Below, one piece after another: positions 13,538 to 15,163 of a stretch of 15,163 bases of DNA. Origin of the DNA: Acidilobaceae archaeon. GTDB lineage: Archaea; Thermoproteota; Thermoprotei_A; Sulfolobales; Acidilobaceae. The stretch spans positions 1 through 15,163 of the forward strand of contig JALWJI010000106.1 in NCBI GenBank assembly GCA_027081695.1, read 5' to 3'. The translations under genes were made by a program, and so were the position numbers. The stretch's first letter is position 1. Every line of letters starts with the position of its first letter. The notes below the pieces were generated by a model. The model ran no database searches, was not told the DNA's origin, and saw only the letters and a program-made list of their open reading frames with translations.

Positions 13538-15121
13538 CTATTCCCACTCAATAGTGGCAGGGGGCTTACTGGTTATATCGTATACTACTCTGACGACTCT
13601 ATTGATCCGAGACGTGATCTCTGATGCTATTTCTTCAAGTATCTCCCACGGTAATCTTGCTGGTCTAGCAGTCATAGCGTCTGTCGACTCAACTATGCGG
13701 ACAGCTACAACATATCCATAAGCACGATTGTCACCTTTTACACCAGTCGCCATGCTTCTAGTCAACACTGCGAAGTATTGCCATAGGTTCTTGTCGAGAC
13801 CATGTTTCTCGATAATTCTTCTAACGACATAGTCTGCTTTTCTGACAATTTCAAGTCTCTCCCTTGTGACTTCACCTTCTATCCGTACTGCTAGTCCCGG
13901 TCCAGGCACAGGTTTCTTGTAGACTAATTTCTTGTCCAGGCCAAGCATCTCTCCGAGTTTGCGGACCTCGTCTTTATAGAGCCATTTTAACGGCTCTAGA
14001 ACTAGGATGTCACCAAGTAGCTCTCGTAATATAACATTATGATGCGATTTTATACGGGCACTCCCAGGAACAAACCCAGACTCTATAAGATCAGGATATA
14101 TAGTTCCCTGCACTAGGGCTCCCGCATTGTACTCTTCTATTTTTTCCCTGAGGATCTTGAAATAAAGCTCTGATATTATCCTCCGCTTCTCTTCGGGATC
14201 CTCCACACCACGTAGAGCATCCAAGAACTCCTCGGATGCGTCGACAAGATCGATTACAAGCCCGAGCTTCTTATACACTCCTAGAGCGTTTTCCAACTCG
14301 CCCTCGGGATGGAGACCATGATCTATAAGAACTCCTATAAGGCGATCACTTGCTATTTTAGAAACTATAGCCGCTGCGACGGAAGAGTCAATCCCACCAC
14401 TAATAGCTGCGACGATCTTTTTATCGTTATCTATAAGACTTACTTGTTTCATCGTATAATCCAATACGCACTTGTATATAATGTTAGGTGTCCATGATCT
14501 AGTTGCGTTGATGCTTTTAATCCAGTTCTCAAAAAGCTTCATCCCGAATTCACTATGGACTACTTCAGGATGCCACTGCACACCGTAGAGGAATACTCCA
14601 TTATACTCATACTTCATTGCCGCAACGGGACTTCCTTCCGATACAGCAAGTACTTTTGCGCCCTTCGGAGGCTCAACGACAGCATCATTATGGCTCATCC
14701 ATACATTGATAATAGACGGAATACCTTCTAGTAATTGGTTTTTCTCCACTATACGTATTCGGGTCGAGCCGAACTCTGGTTTTGGAGATTTATCTACCCT
14801 TCCTCCAAGTACATGAGCGAGAAGCTGGTGTCCATAGCATATGCCTAGCAGATTTGTTTTTCTACGTATTAGAATGGAGACGATTTTATCATGTTTCTTC
14901 TCCCATACACTTGATGGCCCACCGCTTAAAACTACGCCCTTTGCACCAGAGATCACCGTATCTATATCCTCAGGTCTAAGCCTCTCCACTGGTACGTGGA
15001 GCGCTAGCACTCCGAGCTCTCTTAACCTTCTAGCAATGAGATGAGCATATTGTCCTCCAAAGTCTAATACTATTACTTCGGCGTTTCCTAGTGATCCGCA
15101 GTTAAGTCCCTGTTCTTTCAC
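13538..15121 (-). CDS. guaA: GMP synthase (glutamine-hydrolysing), fused amidotransferase and synthetase
   Basis: 527 residues, the full bacterial/eukaryotic-type length. It converts XMP, glutamine and ATP to GMP. The N-terminal class I amidotransferase domain has LGICYGHQL (nucleophile C95) and VQWHPEVVH (H184, E186). The ATP-pyrophosphatase domain has the P-loop SGGIDSS (241-247), and the C-terminal dimerisation domain holds VPGPGLAVRI and the terminal SKPPATIEWE. Many euryarchaea have two separate subunits; here they are one chain. The start is GTG at 15121; upstream in frame there is only open sequence without a start before a stop, and GGGTGG lies about ten bases upstream. The end converges on the zinc-ribbon gene. 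AATAAAA at about 15139-15146 (minus) is a possible promoter. Confidence 0.97.
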   Translation of the reverse strand: MKEQGLNCGSLGNAEVIVLDFGGQYAHLIARRLRELGVLALHVPVERLRPEDIDTVISGAKGVVLSGGPSSVWEKKHDKIVSILIRRKTNLLGICYGHQLLAHVLGGRVDKSPKPEFGSTRIRIVEKNQLLEGIPSIINVWMSHNDAVVEPPKGAKVLAVSEGSPVAAMKYEYNGVFLYGVQWHPEVVHSEFGMKLFENWIKSINATRSWTPNIIYKCVLDYTMKQVSLIDNDKKIVAAISGGIDSSVAAAIVSKIASDRLIGVLIDHGLHPEGELENALGVYKKLGLVIDLVDASEEFLDALRGVEDPEEKRRIISELYFKILREKIEEYNAGALVQGTIYPDLIESGFVPGSARIKSHHNVILRELLGDILVLEPLKWLYKDEVRKLGEMLGLDKKLVYKKPVPGPGLAVRIEGEVTRERLEIVRKADYVVRRIIEKHGLDKNLWQYFAVLTRSMATGVKGDNRAYGYVVAVRIVESTDAMTARPARLPWEILEEIASEITSRINRVVRVVYDITSKPPATIEWE

Positions 15122-15163
15122 GATGAATATCCACCCGTAGTTTTATTCGTGTTCCGTAGACCT

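Noticed and set aside
1..15163. CRISPR arrays, insertion sequences, integrase or attachment sites, defence cassettes
   Set aside because: No regularly spaced repeats, transposase motifs or foreign-looking gene blocks were found; the genes are mostly conserved archaeal housekeeping genes.

Overview
The window looks like chromosome of a hyperthermophilic archaeon of the Thermoproteota (Crenarchaeota), most likely Desulfurococcales-like; the genus cannot be fixed from sequence alone. The evidence is archaeal/eukaryotic-type ribosome-assembly genes (NMD3, aIF1A, RIO1, a Dim2/Pno1-like KH protein), AGA/AGG and ATA codon preference, GGTG/GGAGGTGA-type ribosome-binding sites, GTG and TTG starts, TATA-box promoters and T-run terminators. 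Genes are dense and intact. I see no insertion sequence, CRISPR array, integrase, tRNA or rRNA.

Layout. Positions 1-647 (minus): 5' part of a beta-hydroxyacid dehydrogenase running off the left edge, divergent from an operon (723-3556, plus) encoding NMD3, aIF1A, RIO1 kinase and a two-KH rRNA-maturation protein. An unrecognised 166-residue protein follows (3645-4145), behind an imperfect inverted repeat, and converges on a SAM hydroxide adenosyltransferase (DUF62; 4158-5015, minus). Upstream of DUF62 is a GC-rich, strongly structured block (5066-5136) that fits a box H/ACA guide RNA. Next come glutamate dehydrogenase (5314-6573, plus) and a convergent class I aminotransferase (6727-7938, minus), a pair sharing glutamate and 2-oxoglutarate.

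Positions 8082-8666 hold an unrecognised 194-residue protein whose 3' end overlaps, tail to tail, a small C2H2 zinc-finger gene (8590-8889, minus). Upstream of that on the minus strand lie an HD-superfamily hydrolase, CutA and, after a 180-base gap, enolase. Divergent from enolase is a plus-strand run of an RCK (TrkA-like) nucleotide-binding protein, a MscS-type channel and a zinc-ribbon protein. The window closes with a full-length fused GMP synthase (13538-15121, minus).

Most genes are housekeeping. The most interesting items are the H/ACA-like RNA, the soluble RCK protein coupled to a MscS channel, a hairpin that could mask the glutamate dehydrogenase ribosome-binding site, the inverted repeat at 3601-3639, and three small proteins without a recognised function. 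I found no convincing sign of a wholly new multi-gene system.
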